A program made the position numbers and the translations under genes. 64,000 nucleotides of DNA from Lotus japonicus (taxonomy: Eukaryota > Streptophyta > Magnoliopsida > Fabales > Fabaceae): the NCBI RefSeq assembly GCF_012489685.1, contig NC_080044.1, forward strand, positions 70,170,732-70,234,731, in the 5' to 3' direction. The notes below the pieces were generated by a model. The model worked only from the letters and a program-made list of their open reading frames with translations, was not told where the DNA came from and did no database searches. This document shows, one piece after another, positions 44,253 to 56,752 of the stretch (its first letter is position 1; every line of letters starts with the position of its first letter).

Positions 44253-44782
44253 GGCTAAAAAGTATTTTTCGCCCCTGATGTTTCAAGTTTGTGCAAATTC
44301 TACCCCTACTATATTTTTGTCGACGTTTCTGCCCCTCATGTTTTTAAAGAGTGCACCGTCTACCCCTCCGTTAGTAAGGCTTTCTCAGGAGAGGTTCCTG
44401 AGTGGATTGGACAGATGAAGAGGAGTATATGAAGTTGATGATGATCAAGGAAATGATATAAATTGAATTTGCTTGATGTATATATCAATTATGTATGTAA
44501 TTAAACTAGTTAAATGCATGTTTTGCTACTTACAAGTCTTGAGTTTGAATCTCCCATGCCGCCTTTTTCCAATTTCACTTGTAATTTCCACGTGGCAGGT
44601 CAAAAAAATATGTAAAAAAAAAGCCAAATCAGCTTATTCCGTTAGTTTTTTATTGTCTGACTAACGGAGGGGTAGACGGTGCACTGTTTGAAAACATGAG
44701 GGGTAGAAACATCGACAAAAATAGAGTAGGGGCAGAATTTGCACAAACTTGAAACATCAGGGGCCAAAAGTGCTTTTTAGCC
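44253..44782. mobile_element. Small MULE-like MITE
   Basis: 530-bp element with about 125-bp inverted ends (GGCTAAAAAG...; shared text includes CACCGTCTACCCCTCCGTTAG). The flanking 9 bp match at 7 of 9 positions (44244-44252 and 44783-44791). No coding. Confidence 0.75.
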
Positions 44783-44792
44783 TAAAACAAAA

Positions 44793-45860
44793 GACCAAAA
44801 ACCAAAAAAAAAAAAAACCCAAGAAAACCTCACAACAAAACAAGAAGGGAAAAAGAACCCTAACAACAAATGATGATAGGAATTTATATGGTATTTTTGC
44901 CTTAGTTTTCTTATCTTTTTCTTAGGTTTTATTATCCTTTCAGTTAATTAATTAGAGTCTTTAGTTTCATTTAGGTCTTTTTGTATTTTAGAGTCATCAT
45001 TTTCTTTATAGTCATTTTTTGAGTCTGTTATTACATTTTAGTCCTTAGTATTAAGTCTTTTTACATTTAAGTCCTTGGTCTAGAATGTTAGAGCAATTAG
45101 GGACATAACTAGAAGGAATATTTGTAACTATAACCTGAACTTTCATGGCATAATCTGCATTAGATTAGGAGTTTGTGGTTACAAAGAATGAATTAATGTG
45201 TGTTCAATGTGCAGCCCTTAGTAAAGGCACTTTAAGGAAGGATTCTCTTGTCCGATGAATCTTACTGATGAGGAATTACAAGGGTTGATGAAGAGTTAGA
45301 GCAAGGAGGTTTCAGAAGTGAGGATTGAGGCCAAAATAACTGTTGGAGAAGAGTTACAAAGCAATAAATGAAAAAAATGAGCTGAAGAATTGAAGACACT
45401 TGTCTAGCGAAATGTGCACGCATGTGCGTGCACGTGCAGAGTCAGATTGTTGGCATTCTGGGAGGGAAGGCACGCATCTGCGTGCACGCACATGCGTGCA
45501 AACACACTTTTGGACTTTGATGCACGCATGTGCATGCACCATGCTGCACGCACATGCGTGCCTGTGCGAGTTAGTTTGCCTATAAATAGAACTTTGTCAT
45601 TTTAGTTTTCTATATTAGTTTTTCTAAAGTTAAAGCTTGTGTAAGGTGTTTTGGAGCTTCTCTAACGCTATTATTCACGTTAGAAACTATGTTTACCTTA
45701 GCCATGCTTGACTAAGTTTCTTTTAGCATTTGAGATGTGGATCCCTTAATTACTTATTTATGTTTTGAACTTCTAAGTTTTATATTGAATAAGGTTTTTT
45801 TCTATGAATTCATGTTCCGTGTTATAATATTAGCTTGAAATGCATGCAAGTTATTTTAAC
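44793..45860. other. Intergenic, LTR-like, with alternating purine-pyrimidine tracts
   Basis: No gene. 45410-45570 contains several GCACGCATGTGCGTGCACG-type blocks in both orientations; see findings. Surrounding text is LTR-like but has no definable ends. Confidence 0.4.
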
Positions 45861-45861
45861 T

Positions 45862-47640
45862 TTTGATAACTCCTAGGCAAGTGTACATATTCATTAAATA
45901 GCAATAAAATATCAAACTCAAGAATTGCGGTTGCCTTCACCAAAAAAAAAAAGGATTGTGGTTGCCTAAAGCAATCTAACCTATTAAATTTAAAGTTGCA
46001 AAATTTAGTGAAAAGTAAGTATATAGTATTGAAAACAATCAAAAGGGGAAATACCTGGGGTAGGATTTTATCAATCTCTCTTATGTTCTTAATAGACTAA
46101 TTATGAATTACTTTACTTATTTATAGTGCTTGCCTTACTTTCTACTTGATAATATCTTAATTACGCAGAACTTCCAATTAAACTGCTAACTCTAATCTCT
46201 TAGTTCCTAGACGAATTTAATTGGAGAACTAAAGTATTTAATTACTAACCAACACAGCTAGAAGTTACCCTTATCTCTAAGGCGTAGGCGTTCCTAGTCA
46301 ATTCCTCACCAGATCCATATTTTCTACCGATTTCTCAATCGCGTACAAAATAGCAGAATTAATCTTCATGCATAAAGATTCAATGATACAAGATGAAAAA
46401 TTCATAAATAAAACTAGAATTTATGAGTCTAAAATTATGTCAAAATATAAGATCAAAAGAGTCAAACCAGATACTTCAGTATCTACGGCGGAAGTTCATC
46501 AAATAAATTATTCACAATATCTGATCACGTTCCCCAATATATATATTGTTTTTGTCCTTTTCCTCCTTTTCATTGGCTGCCGCGTGTTACCTTTTCTTCT
46601 TATTCACGTGACCTTCTCTCACCATAAGTGGTGCCACGTGTCGCTTCTCCAATGGTGAAGACATTATAAAGGTAAAATCCAGCGCCTCGCAGCTCATGGC
46701 CTTATGGTGGACCTCAGGTATGATGACGTCACATGGCTGGTACAGAAAATTCAGCCGCCAGATCTCTCACAGGCACATGGTAGCTATGTGGACCAGCAGC
46801 ACCGGATCAGCTCACTTTTTCTGATTTTCCTGAAATCAACCTTAATTATAAATATTCAAAAAAAAAACCTTAATTAAAAATAAGATAAAATATATAAATA
46901 AACAAACTAAATCCTAACCAAATTAATCATTTAAAAAGTCCTAACTAAAAATAGATAAAAACTACAAAAATCTAGTAAATCAACATAAAAGTTCATAAAA
47001 TCCTAAATTAAATAAAAATACAAAAAATTATATAAAAATCCCCAAAAAATTAATTAAAACTCAGAAAATAAAGTAAAAATAAAATAAAAGACCAACAAAA
47101 ATATTATTATATTCCCGGGTCAACACCTTTCTTTGCACAAATGGAAGTTTGGCTTAGAATAGGGGACCTAAGATTGGAATTATTAGAGCATTTTACACCT
47201 TAGGAATAAGAGCAATGACTAGTAGTTGATGACTTAAACTAAAATGAACTTAATCTTCAACTAGATTTCTCATAGGTGATGAGAAATCAGACTGGTGAAA
47301 TCTATTGAAAGCTCTTTTTTGAGTTGAGGAATCAACACATAAAGAAATAAGCTATATCAACAATTGAGAGAATTCCATTTAATTCCATATAAGCTCAGTT
47401 TTCTTAAAGCATAACTTGTTTTGGCGAAGCTAACTCAAATGCTAGCTTCCAAACATTGTTTCTTCCATACTTCAGAAATCTAAGTTCTCTACCAACCAAT
47501 CATTTATAAATTGTTTTTACTTTTCTTCCGGTTTAAGCAACCATTGCTCTTGTAAATCGATTCTTCCCCGATCTTTGTGGTTCGACATTCTTTTATATTA
47601 CTTCGACATTCTATGCACTTGCAGAACGCATATCAACAAA
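45862..47640. mobile_element. Possible gypsy LTR relic
   Basis: The left part has 'TGATAACTCCTAGGCAAGTGTAC' style text and the right part has 'GTGGTTCGACATTC...ACTTGCAGAACGCATATCAACA', both common at the ends of gypsy LTRs. No coding domains. A fragment of the Helitron-type AT-rich repeat lies inside at about 46850-47100. Confidence 0.35.
46850..47100. repeat. Third, diverged Helitron-family fragment
   Basis: 'aaataaacaaactaaatcctaaccaaat' and 'atagataaaaactacaaaaatctagtaaatc' blocks match the tandem array of Helitrons 1 and 2 at lower identity. 46720-46830 resembles 30480-30580. No ends are left. Confidence 0.6.
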
Positions 47641-48305
47641 CAAGCCAATTTTCCCTAAAATCCTCCTCAAGGCCACAGATGGCATCCTCGTTGGTGCCAT
47701 TTAAAACCATGCCCGCATTTTTCGCTAAAATCCAAGCCTTCTTTGCAAGCGTAAAATAAGTGCCTGAAGAAGGAAAGATAATGGGGTGTCCAAATTTCCC
47801 ATGACGACATATTTCTTTGGACACCCACGAGGACCCTCTAAGGCACCCCACTTCTGAGGCCTCAGGGTAAGGACCTCAAGAGCAGGATCCACAAAACTCA
47901 AGTCCCCCACGTCAGAGGGTGAAGAACACCACGAGCACCCATCTTCGACCTCCCTTTCCTAATCCAAACATTCGCATATTGCATTAGTAAAACCAGATTC
48001 AACATGCCTCAGACCAGAAGCGTCATGCACAATCACATACCAACTCATTTTGAAAAGACTAGTCTCATTCGTGATTAAAAAATTGAAATGATACAAGTGC
48101 ATGAGATTTAATTTTAAAATATCATTAACATACAAAAATTATTTTAAGATCTAATTTTATAATGCTATTGTTTACGCGTGAAAATTACACATGCAAACAA
48201 ATAGACCTAAAAGGTAATTTGGGACTTGCATCAAATCCTTTAATACGAGTTCTTAAATTCGGTGGTTTACAGGCAATGAAAAAAATGCGTTGAGAATGTG
48301 TGAAT
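47641..48305. other. Unidentified coding-like fragment and AT-rich DNA
   Basis: The minus strand has broken frames (47851-47633 and 47910-47725) with coding-like composition but no motif I recognise. Confidence 0.3.
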
Positions 48306-48839
48306 TGTTGGAGTATTAATGTAGATTGCTATAATTTGGGATATGTTTCAGATCTGATTGATGCTTTAATATGAATTGCTAGTAAGTAGGATATATTAAC
48401 TATTTCTATTTATTGCTTTTGAACGTCAAATCATTGTATTCATTGCAAATATATTGTATATATGTATTGTACCATATGAATGAATAACATTGCCTGAATC
48501 AGTGTCAATCTGGTATGAATGTGCTGCCTGGTTAGGAATATCCACTGCCCAGATTCCAGACCCTAAGCTACACTTGCTACAATTTCCATCAATCGGGAGA
48601 AGCAAAGCTCAAAAACTGGGAGAGATTGTAATTTGGCTTGCAACTATATGGTCCATTTGGTGTCAACGCAACAAGGTTTTTTTTTGGTTAAGCAAGTTTA
48701 TTAATAATAATAATAATAAGAGGCACAGAGGGGCCTGAAACCTGTACAGTGCAGGCCATAAGACCAGTATATAGGAAACATAAATTACCCCCCCTTATAC
48801 TTAAGGAAACACCAGCCCCTACACTACAATGATGTCCCT

Positions 48840-51800
48840 TCACAGATATAGTAGACAACACGATGGGTTTGTAATCCAGTCACACATGGATGCTTGGAAG
48901 CTTCCATACTTTGCTGTCAACCAACTCCAGCTGCGAAATTGGATCAAATCAAACACCTTCCCAGAGTCTAACGTTGCCCCTCTGAATATTATTTCATTTA
49001 TATGCAGCCATAAGGACCAGCAGACAGCCACCCAAATTATCCAAGCTCCCCTCTTATGTTTCTGATTCCAACCGACGCTGCCATGTTGCAGGAAATGAGC
49101 CCGGCAGTCATTAGGGAGCACTATGCCTTGTCCAAGCCATCTATAGCATTTCCTCCACATTCCATATGAGAACTCACAAGATAGAAGCACATGTTCTGTT
49201 GTTTCTTCAAGCAATCCACAGAAGGGGCAGTTTATCTCTATACCTGTTTGTAACACATTTTTCTTCCTTAGATTTGCCCTTGTCTGGATCCTTCCCTGTA
49301 GCGCTTTCCAAATAAACCCTAACACGTTAGAGGGGGCAGGAATCTTCCATAACAGCTTATACACTTCCATTCCTTCATCTTCCAGCAAGTTCTGTATCTG
49401 CTCATATGCAGACTTTACTGTATATATCCCCTCTACATTCCCACCCCAACACCATTTATCCTCTACATTTTCGCGCGGCTGGGCATTTCCTAGGTCAGCT
49501 AATAGTTCTCCAACCCATTGTTGTTCACATTCCAGTAGTCCTCTGCTCCAAGTAAATCTCCAGCTCCACACACTCGCGTCCCATTTACCCATATCATTTA
49601 TACAGCATTGTTTCTGGGCAGATAATCTATGGAGTCTCATATGTTTGGCAGCCAAGTTTGCTTCTCCCACCCATTTATCAGCCCAAAAATTTGTTCCTTT
49701 CCCATTCCCTAACACCTTGGATATGTTTTGATCCAACCAGTTTGCGTTCGGTTGCATATAACACCATCGAATTATATCCTTCCACCAAGGGTACATATTC
49801 CCCGAGGCCACTGCTTGTTCACCCAATCTTGGTATCTTATATTTGGCCTTGATTACTCTGCTCCATAGACGGTCTCCTTCACATAGGATCCTCCACTTCC
49901 ATTTCCCTAGCAGTGCACGGTTGAATGTGTTGAGGTCTTTATTCCAAGGCCCCCCATTTCTTTAGGTTTGCAGACGTTTTCCCAGCTAACCCATGCCAGC
50001 TTGTTCTGCCCCTCAGAACCCCCCCAGAGGAAGGTCCTCATGATTCTCCTACAAACTTTTATTACACCAGGTGGAATTCTGAAGAACGACAGGAAGAATA
50101 GGGGAATTGAGGATAACACACTGCCAATCAGAGTCACCCTCCCGCCAAACGACAGAGTCTTTTGCTTCCATTTTGAGAGCCGACCCTTTAGTTTGTCCAC
50201 CACCGGTTTCCAGAACGACAGCCTAGTGGGATTTCCCCCCACCGGCAGACCTAAGTAGATGAAGGGGATAGTCATAGTCTTGTAGTTAAGTAAATTGGCA
50301 TACTTGGTTACCTCAGAGGCCGACACAGCTATCCCTGCCAGTTTGCTTTTATGGAAGTTGACTCGGAGGCCTGAGATTAATTCAAAGCATCGGAGGATGC
50401 ACTTGATGGTTTGTACGTTCTGGATTGTCGCGTCCCCAAAGAAAATAGTGTCATCTGCGAACTGAGATAGTGCTACCTCCACCTGATCATGATTTCCCAC
50501 CTTGTACCCTGAAAATTTACCCTTTTGAACAGCACTCTTCATAAGTCCATTGACTCCTTCAGCAACAATGAGAAACAGAAAGGGGGCAAGAGAGTCCCCT
50601 TGTCGGAGGCCCCTTTCCATTAAGAACTCTTCACTTGGACTTCCGTTGACAAGTACAGATACTGAGGCAGATTCTAGGCATCCCTTTATCCATTCGATCT
50701 ATTTCCCATTGAAGTTCATTCTCCTCATCATGTAGAATAAGAAGTCCCACCTTACCGAGTCGTATTCTTTTTCGAAGTCAATCTTAAGCGCAATTGATCG
50801 CTTTTTTCTTGTTTTCGCATCATGTATCAGTTCGTTTGCCACAACTATACTATCTAGCATGCTCCTCATTCCCAAGAAGGCGGATTGTTCCCCACTTATG
50901 ACATTGGGAAGAACCTTCTTCAGTCTATTGGACAATACTTTGGCAATTATCTTGTAGAGGCAGCCAATAAGGGAAATCGAGCGATACTCATTCAGATTTT
51001 GAGGCGAATCTGATTTGGGCACAAGAGCAATAAATGAGGCATTTGTCCCCCTAGGCCACTTCCCAGTAGTGTAGAACTCATTCACCACGTTGAGTATGTC
51101 CTGCTGTATCAAATGCCAAAATGACTGTATAAATTTGAAATTATATCCGTCTGGTCCTGGGCTTTTATCCCCATTGCATTCCCAAACAACCTCCTTGACT
51201 TCTTGTGGGTCAAACTCTGAACACAGTATGAGGTTGTCTTCCAGTGATAAGGTTTTGAATGGGACTCCATCTATTCTTGGAGCTTGCCAATTCCCCTCCT
51301 TGAATCTCTGTTCGAAGAAGCCCTTAACTTCTTTTTTGACCTCTGCCGGTTGTTCTATCCATCTGCCATCTATTTCGAGTCCCGACAATGTATTTACCTT
51401 TCGCCTCCAGTTCACACACATGTGGAAATATTTTGTATTACGATCCCCTTCTTGCAGCCACTTGACTCGCGACTTTTGGTGCAGAAGGGACTCTCTTGAC
51501 CTGGTGATGTTCCATAGTTCTACCATTAACTCCTTCCTCTGCTGCAGTTCATCCTCCTGAATGGTATCCTCTTCCATCCGTTTATCCAATTCTTCCATCT
51601 TTCTCACAACCTCATTTTTCCTGTTAACCAAGTGACCAAATATCTCTTTGTTCCATGTCTTCAGGTCTGATTTCAGTGCTTTAAATTTTTCTTTAAGTAC
51701 ACAGGCAGCTCTACCTTCCGCTCGTTTCTCCCCCCACACTTTTTCCACAAAGGGTTTAAATCTCTTGTCCTGGAGCCAGCAGTTTAGTGTCCTAAAGGGC

Positions 51801-52531
51801 TTAGGACCCCAGTTTGTATCACAACATTTGAGGATGATCGGGCAGTGGTCAGAGAGCTCCCGTTCCAGTGCCAATTGCGTGCACCCTGGCCAAGTTTCCA
51901 ACCAATCCCTTGAGATTAAGATCCTGTCTAGTCTGCTCATTGCCTTTCCATTGGGGCGCATCCAAGTAAATTTCTTGCGTTGCAGAGGAAGGTCAATTAG
52001 CTCCATGGTTTGTATAAATTGATTCAGATCCTCCATCTCCCTTTGTCCATAGCCATTCTCCTCAGCACACCCTTTCCTCTCCCCCCTGCTGCGAACTGCA
52101 TTAAAATCGCCCGCTATGCACCACAACGCCGACGAATTGTTTTGTTTCCAGTTTTCCAAGTCTGTCCATAACCTCCGTTTCCCTTCTAGATTACAGGGTG
52201 CATATAGGTTCACCACCACACTGGTTTGGGTCTGCAGTTCCCAAACACCAGTAAGAATTATGAATCCATTGCCAAACACACAGTCTTGGAGCTTGAATGC
52301 ATTCGTATCCCAAATGCAGATTAATCCTCCAGCCCTATTTACGAATGGTATAGCCTTCCATTCACAGTTTACATCTCCCCATAGTCTCACACATGCTCTC
52401 TGGTCAAAGTTTTCTAGCTTAGTTTCTTGTAGTAGTATCATATGTACCTTCTCCCTTGAAATTAATTCTCGTATTGAGCGCCACTTCGCTCCAATCCCCA
52501 ACCCTCTCACATTGTAGGTTACAATAGTCAT
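48840..52531 (-). pseudogene. LINE B ORF2 (endonuclease-reverse transcriptase), broken
   Basis: It starts MTIVTYNVRGLGIGAKWRSI (apurinic endonuclease) and includes GDFNAVRSRGE, SRLDRIL and SDHCPIIL. Reverse transcriptase follows with SPGPDGYNFKF, FADDTIFFG and YLGLPVGGNP, then the zinc-binding end CPFCGLLEETTEHVLLSC. There are two disablers. The first is an in-frame TAG at 50701-50699, in MNFNGK-stop-IEWIKG where Trp is expected. The second is a one-base deletion near 49910. The rest is well preserved, so inactivation is fairly recent. About 1230 codons in total. Confidence 0.88.
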
Positions 52532-54625
52532 GGAGCACCTAGGTCAACCCCAGCAGTTGCAGAACCACAGTCTTCCTTTCTTCGTTCGAAGTCCCTTTTT
52601 TCCATGTCAATCATTCTACGTACTATTTCTTCCTCATCACCATCCCCTGAGACCCCCAATTCTTTACCTAGTTTCCAGAGGAATTTCGCCTCTGATTCCA
52701 AGTCTTTGAGCCAGAACAGTCGGTTGCAGTTTCCAACCTCTGAATCTGTAACAGAGTTATTGAAGGAGTGGATTATTTGTCGAACCTTCTTACGCTTCTC
52801 CACCGCTCTTGTCATTTGTTTGTCAGTGCCATTCGTCTCCTGCCTCGAGCCACCTTCTTCTTCGACAGCTTCGGGGCTCTCCGTAGAGGACGACACGATC
52901 CTATCCCTGGGTGGGAGTGAAGCACCAGCCAGAACCCCCTGTCGATCGTTGGAATCAGAGGGCCCTGGAGCAAGACCCAGCGGAGCAAACGAGGCAGCAA
53001 GGTTATAGGGGACACGGCCAAGAGCTTCTGTCGACTGAGCCTGAGAGGTTCCAGTGGATGTAGAGGGGTGGGCCTCAACATCCGGGTTAGGAGTCAGGCC
53101 CAGAGCAATAGGGTTGGCCTCACCCGATCCAGAGGACAAAAGAGGGTCCGATTTGGCGTGGGCCACACACCCCTGAGGGCCCAACAGCAGTAGGGATTCT
53201 CCGGTTCTAGGCAAGCACTCTGGGCTTTTCTCTTCCTCTGCGTTGACTTTCCCTTTCCCCGTACCTATCACGTGATTGATTGAGTACTTAGCTCCGCCAA
53301 CAACTGTCCCCTCGATCCCCTCCCCCAACGTATCATCATTGTACTCCTTCCAGTTTTCTAGGACTGTCGCCGCCATTCCGACATCTACCCCTTTGCTACC
53401 TACCTTTGACCTAGTCAAGTCCTCTGACCGCCTAGCCTCCACCTCCGAGTTTTCATCCGATGGGAGCGACACCGCATCGGAGCCATTAAACGAACAAGTT
53501 GATGAGTTGTTGTTATCCTCTTGGGTTAAGCAGTGGCAGCAGTGTTGCTCCGGGCTGGACACTTCCTCGACCAACCGGACTCCATAGACCTGGCCATTAA
53601 CACGTACTAGTCTAAACTGGGCAATAGGGTTTAAGGCAGAGATCCACAGTTGCAATCTTGCCACATCCACCCGTGAGAACTCTTTTGTTCCCTCATCTAT
53701 TGACAGCAGTCTCCCCACCGGAGTCACAATCTTTGAGAAACAGTCTTTGCTCCAAAGATTCAGCGGGAGCCCCGTGCACCTTACCCATGCAACTTTGTGG
53801 CCTGTAACATCAGATGAGTTCCAAGGTTCTAGTTTTTCAAACATAGAATCCAGCCATTCCTCCGCTCCCTTTAGTGCTTCCACTACATCAGTATTATCCT
53901 CCCTTGATAGCAGCACCAGATCCCCCCCCCCAAGTATCTTTCTTTGACTGTTTTGTGTCCTTCAATGATGAGTGTCTCTTGGAGTTTGCTCGCTAGTTCA
54001 GGGTCATATAATCTTCCTACCAAGCTTCTGCCAAGCCACTCTTTAGCCTCTGTATTTTCCTCTGCAATGATAGTTTCTAGTTTCCACCCTTCCTCTGACT
54101 CGTTGTTACATGCTTCCATCTTCTCTCTTCCATTCCTGACAACTTGAGCGAAGGACCTCTTAGGTTGATTGCGTGGATTTGGTCGCACATCTCTCCCTTG
54201 TGCTACTCTTTGTGTCAGCGGCTCCCCCTTCTGTTCTTTTCAAACCGAGCGGTATTCACATTCAGCTTTGTGCCTCCAATGAACATTTGATCAAGCCTCC
54301 TTCCTAGGTTTTCCGGGTCCCTGACATCTACAAATCTCACGAAGCCGAACCTTTTCCCAGTTTTGTCTCTTTTCTGGGGGATAAACACCTCCCAGACCTC
54401 ACCCCACTGTCGGAAGATTTCCCACATATCCTTCGCTCTGTAGCTCTCCGGGAAGTGAGTAAAGTAGAAGGAGGTTATGCTAACCCTCCTTTTCCTTCTG
54501 TCCACCACCTTCCACCCTAGGTCTGCGCTTTCCCCTAATGTCTGCACTGTCTCCTTTCCATTTCCCAGCCTCTCATTTTCGCCCCTCCCCCACTCTCTCT
54601 CTCTCTCTCTAACTTTCTCTCTCAT
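52528..54625 (-). pseudogene. LINE B ORF1 (RRM and DUF4283-like), two frameshifts
   Basis: The N-terminus has an RNA-recognition motif (SITSFYFTHFPESYRAKDMW, then RFGFVRFVDV). This is followed in another frame by ESEEGWKLETIIAEENTEAK and, in a third frame (53916-52528), by a DUF4283-like core (HKVAWVRCTGLPLNLWSKDC) and a long Ser/Gly-rich tail. Breaks lie near 54200 and 53900. Such ORF1 proteins bind LINE RNA. Confidence 0.75.
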
Positions 54626-56224
54626 CTCATGTAACAATGAAAAAACACCGTTAAAGAGCAAGTGCTGGAACTTATTCAGGTAACAACTTGGCAATGGCTA
54701 AGGACACGGCTGGATGATTTTTGTTATTCTTGGTTCGATTGGCAGTTGAATCCGTGCCTCTGCCTTCTGTCAATGTAAGCAATGGGGGTTTACGGAGGTT
54801 AATTGATCTGGGTTTTCTTTGGTTCTGATTGGGAGTGAATTGCATGTGACTTGCGTTGTATAATGGATGTACCATTTGAATTTATGGTTGGGCTTAGTGT
54901 TGTGGCAAGGAGATTGTGGAAGCATGTGATTGTCTCTGGAAAGTGGTTTGGAGTGATACTTGTGTGCAGAGAATAGCTGATGTGGAGACTGTTTTGTTTG
55001 TGATATTGTAATGAAGGGATTGGGCTACAGAGGATCAGTGGTTGCTCTTGCTTATGTGAAATGTTGCTATATTGAACTATCAAGGACAAGTTGTGCGTGG
55101 TATATGATGGTAGGATCATGTGAGGAATTAGCTCACTGTCTACTGTTGAGGACTTGGAAGCTGGAGTCTTTTCTTGTATTGTTAGTACACAGGAAAATTA
55201 AACTGGGAAAGGATTGATGTATTATTAGTGGGGGGTATTCCTTCTATTTTCTTCTAGAAGTGTTGAGTAGTGTAACACCCCGATTTCCAGGTGTCACTTT
55301 AGTAACCAAAAATAATCTTTACGCGGAAAACAGGTAATTTTTTTCGATTGATTCCTTTAAATCAAAACGATAAAGAAGTAAAGACAAAACACAACTACTA
55401 AACTAACCAATATACATCAAGTATAAACATGTACAGCCTCAGCTGCACTTCCACGCCCCACACACTCGCAGTGACTCCAAAGTAGTGTGCCCGTAGGCAA
55501 ATATTTACAGATCCAGAAGTGTGAGTGAGAAAAAGTATAATTACAAACCACCAGGAGAAAGTCGGCCTCAAAATGGCCTAAGCAAAGACCCCTATGGTCC
55601 GACTGACTCACTGTGATCCCTCCGTAAGAGAATCACACAAAAAGCCATGCATCGGGAACCTACCCTGTCCCAAAAGCAAAACGAATCAGAGCTATTACAG
55701 TAACAACCAACTCCAAAAGACTCTAACCACCCATACCCCACACTACTATCATCGACCCTCCCTCGATCAGGCATGAAGTCCGGGTCCTCGTCGAAAGCTT
55801 CAGTAATAGTCGTTCCGTTCCGGGTCTTTCCCGCACAACGAATCATCACGAACCGGCTGACAGACGCCTGGCAGCAGGCCGACCGCCCAAACACAAACAT
55901 ACAAACAAAGCCAAGGCGCTAGGGTCAACTTACAGAATACAATAGATATACAATCAACTTGTGATAAAGGGGGTATATACATAGGTTGTATATATATACA
56001 TATAAGTTATGTATTGCCTACTCTAAGGTATATACATAGCATGTTCTCGAATCTCCTACACAGTTCAATCATTAATACCTAACGATGTTCATCAACATCA
56101 AATCATCATAATCTCAACATATGAAGTTAGGTGATAAGGTTAGTCAAACAATGTATCGTCCTCCCAACACACACGTATCCAACTAAACCAATGTTCCCTG
56201 TCGTTGCCCTAGGGTAAACGACGA

Positions 56225-56560
56225 TGAAATCTCACGCTTCCATGAAGTCTCACGCTTCAATGGGGTCTTACGCTTTCACGAAGTCTCACGCTTCAGTGAA
56301 ATCTCACACATTCACGAAGTCTCACGCTTCAGTGAAGTTTCGCGCCTTCACGAAGTCTCACGCTTCAGTGAAGTTGCACGCCTCCGCAAAGTCTCCCGCT
56401 TCAGCAAAGGTTCCCGTCTCCACGAGGTCTCCCGCCTCAGTGAAGTTTCTGCTTTCACGAAGTCTCACGCCTCAGTGAAGCTTACTCACTTTCACGAAGT
56501 CTCACGCTTCAGTGAAGTTCCATGCTTTCACGAAGTCTCACGCCTCAGTGAAGCTCCGAA
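56225..56560. repeat. 18-bp minisatellite
   Basis: About 18 copies of an AAGTCTCACGCTTCAGTG-like unit. The unit length keeps one frame open (KSHASV-type hexapeptides), which explains a long frame there without implying a gene. Confidence 0.85.
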
Positions 56561-56568
56561 GGTATATA

Positions 56569-56752
56569 CTGTACCGGAAGGTATATAGATATACTGTACC
56601 CGAAGGCATATACTGTACCCGAAGGTATATAGATATACTGTACCCGAAGGTATATAGATATACTGTACCCGAAGGTATATACTGTACCCGAAGGTATATA
56701 GATATACTGTACCCGAAGGTATATACTGTACCCGAAGGTATATATCGATTCG
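56569..56752. repeat. 19/25-bp interleaved minisatellite
   Basis: Nine units of GGTATATACTGTACCCGAA, four of them with an extra GATATA hexamer (25 bp). High sequence identity between units. Confidence 0.85.

Larger units (their letters stand above)
48677..54636 (-). mobile_element. LINE B, nearly full length (L1 clade)
   Basis: About 6 kb on the minus strand, with tail T9 at 48677-48685 preceded by an AATAAT-rich 3' end. ORF1 (from ATG 54625) and ORF2 (from 52531) are both present but broken. It is inserted in the zf-RVT region of LINE A. The 5' end lies within about 10 bp of the ORF1 ATG, so a 5' UTR is missing. The TSD is not resolved (candidate GCAACAAGG against GTAACAATG). Confidence 0.85.

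Noticed and set aside
44880..45850. A gene in the LTR-like region near 45 kb
   Set aside because: No frame over about 65 codons carries a motif, and several frames depend on the repeated GCACGCATGTGC blocks.
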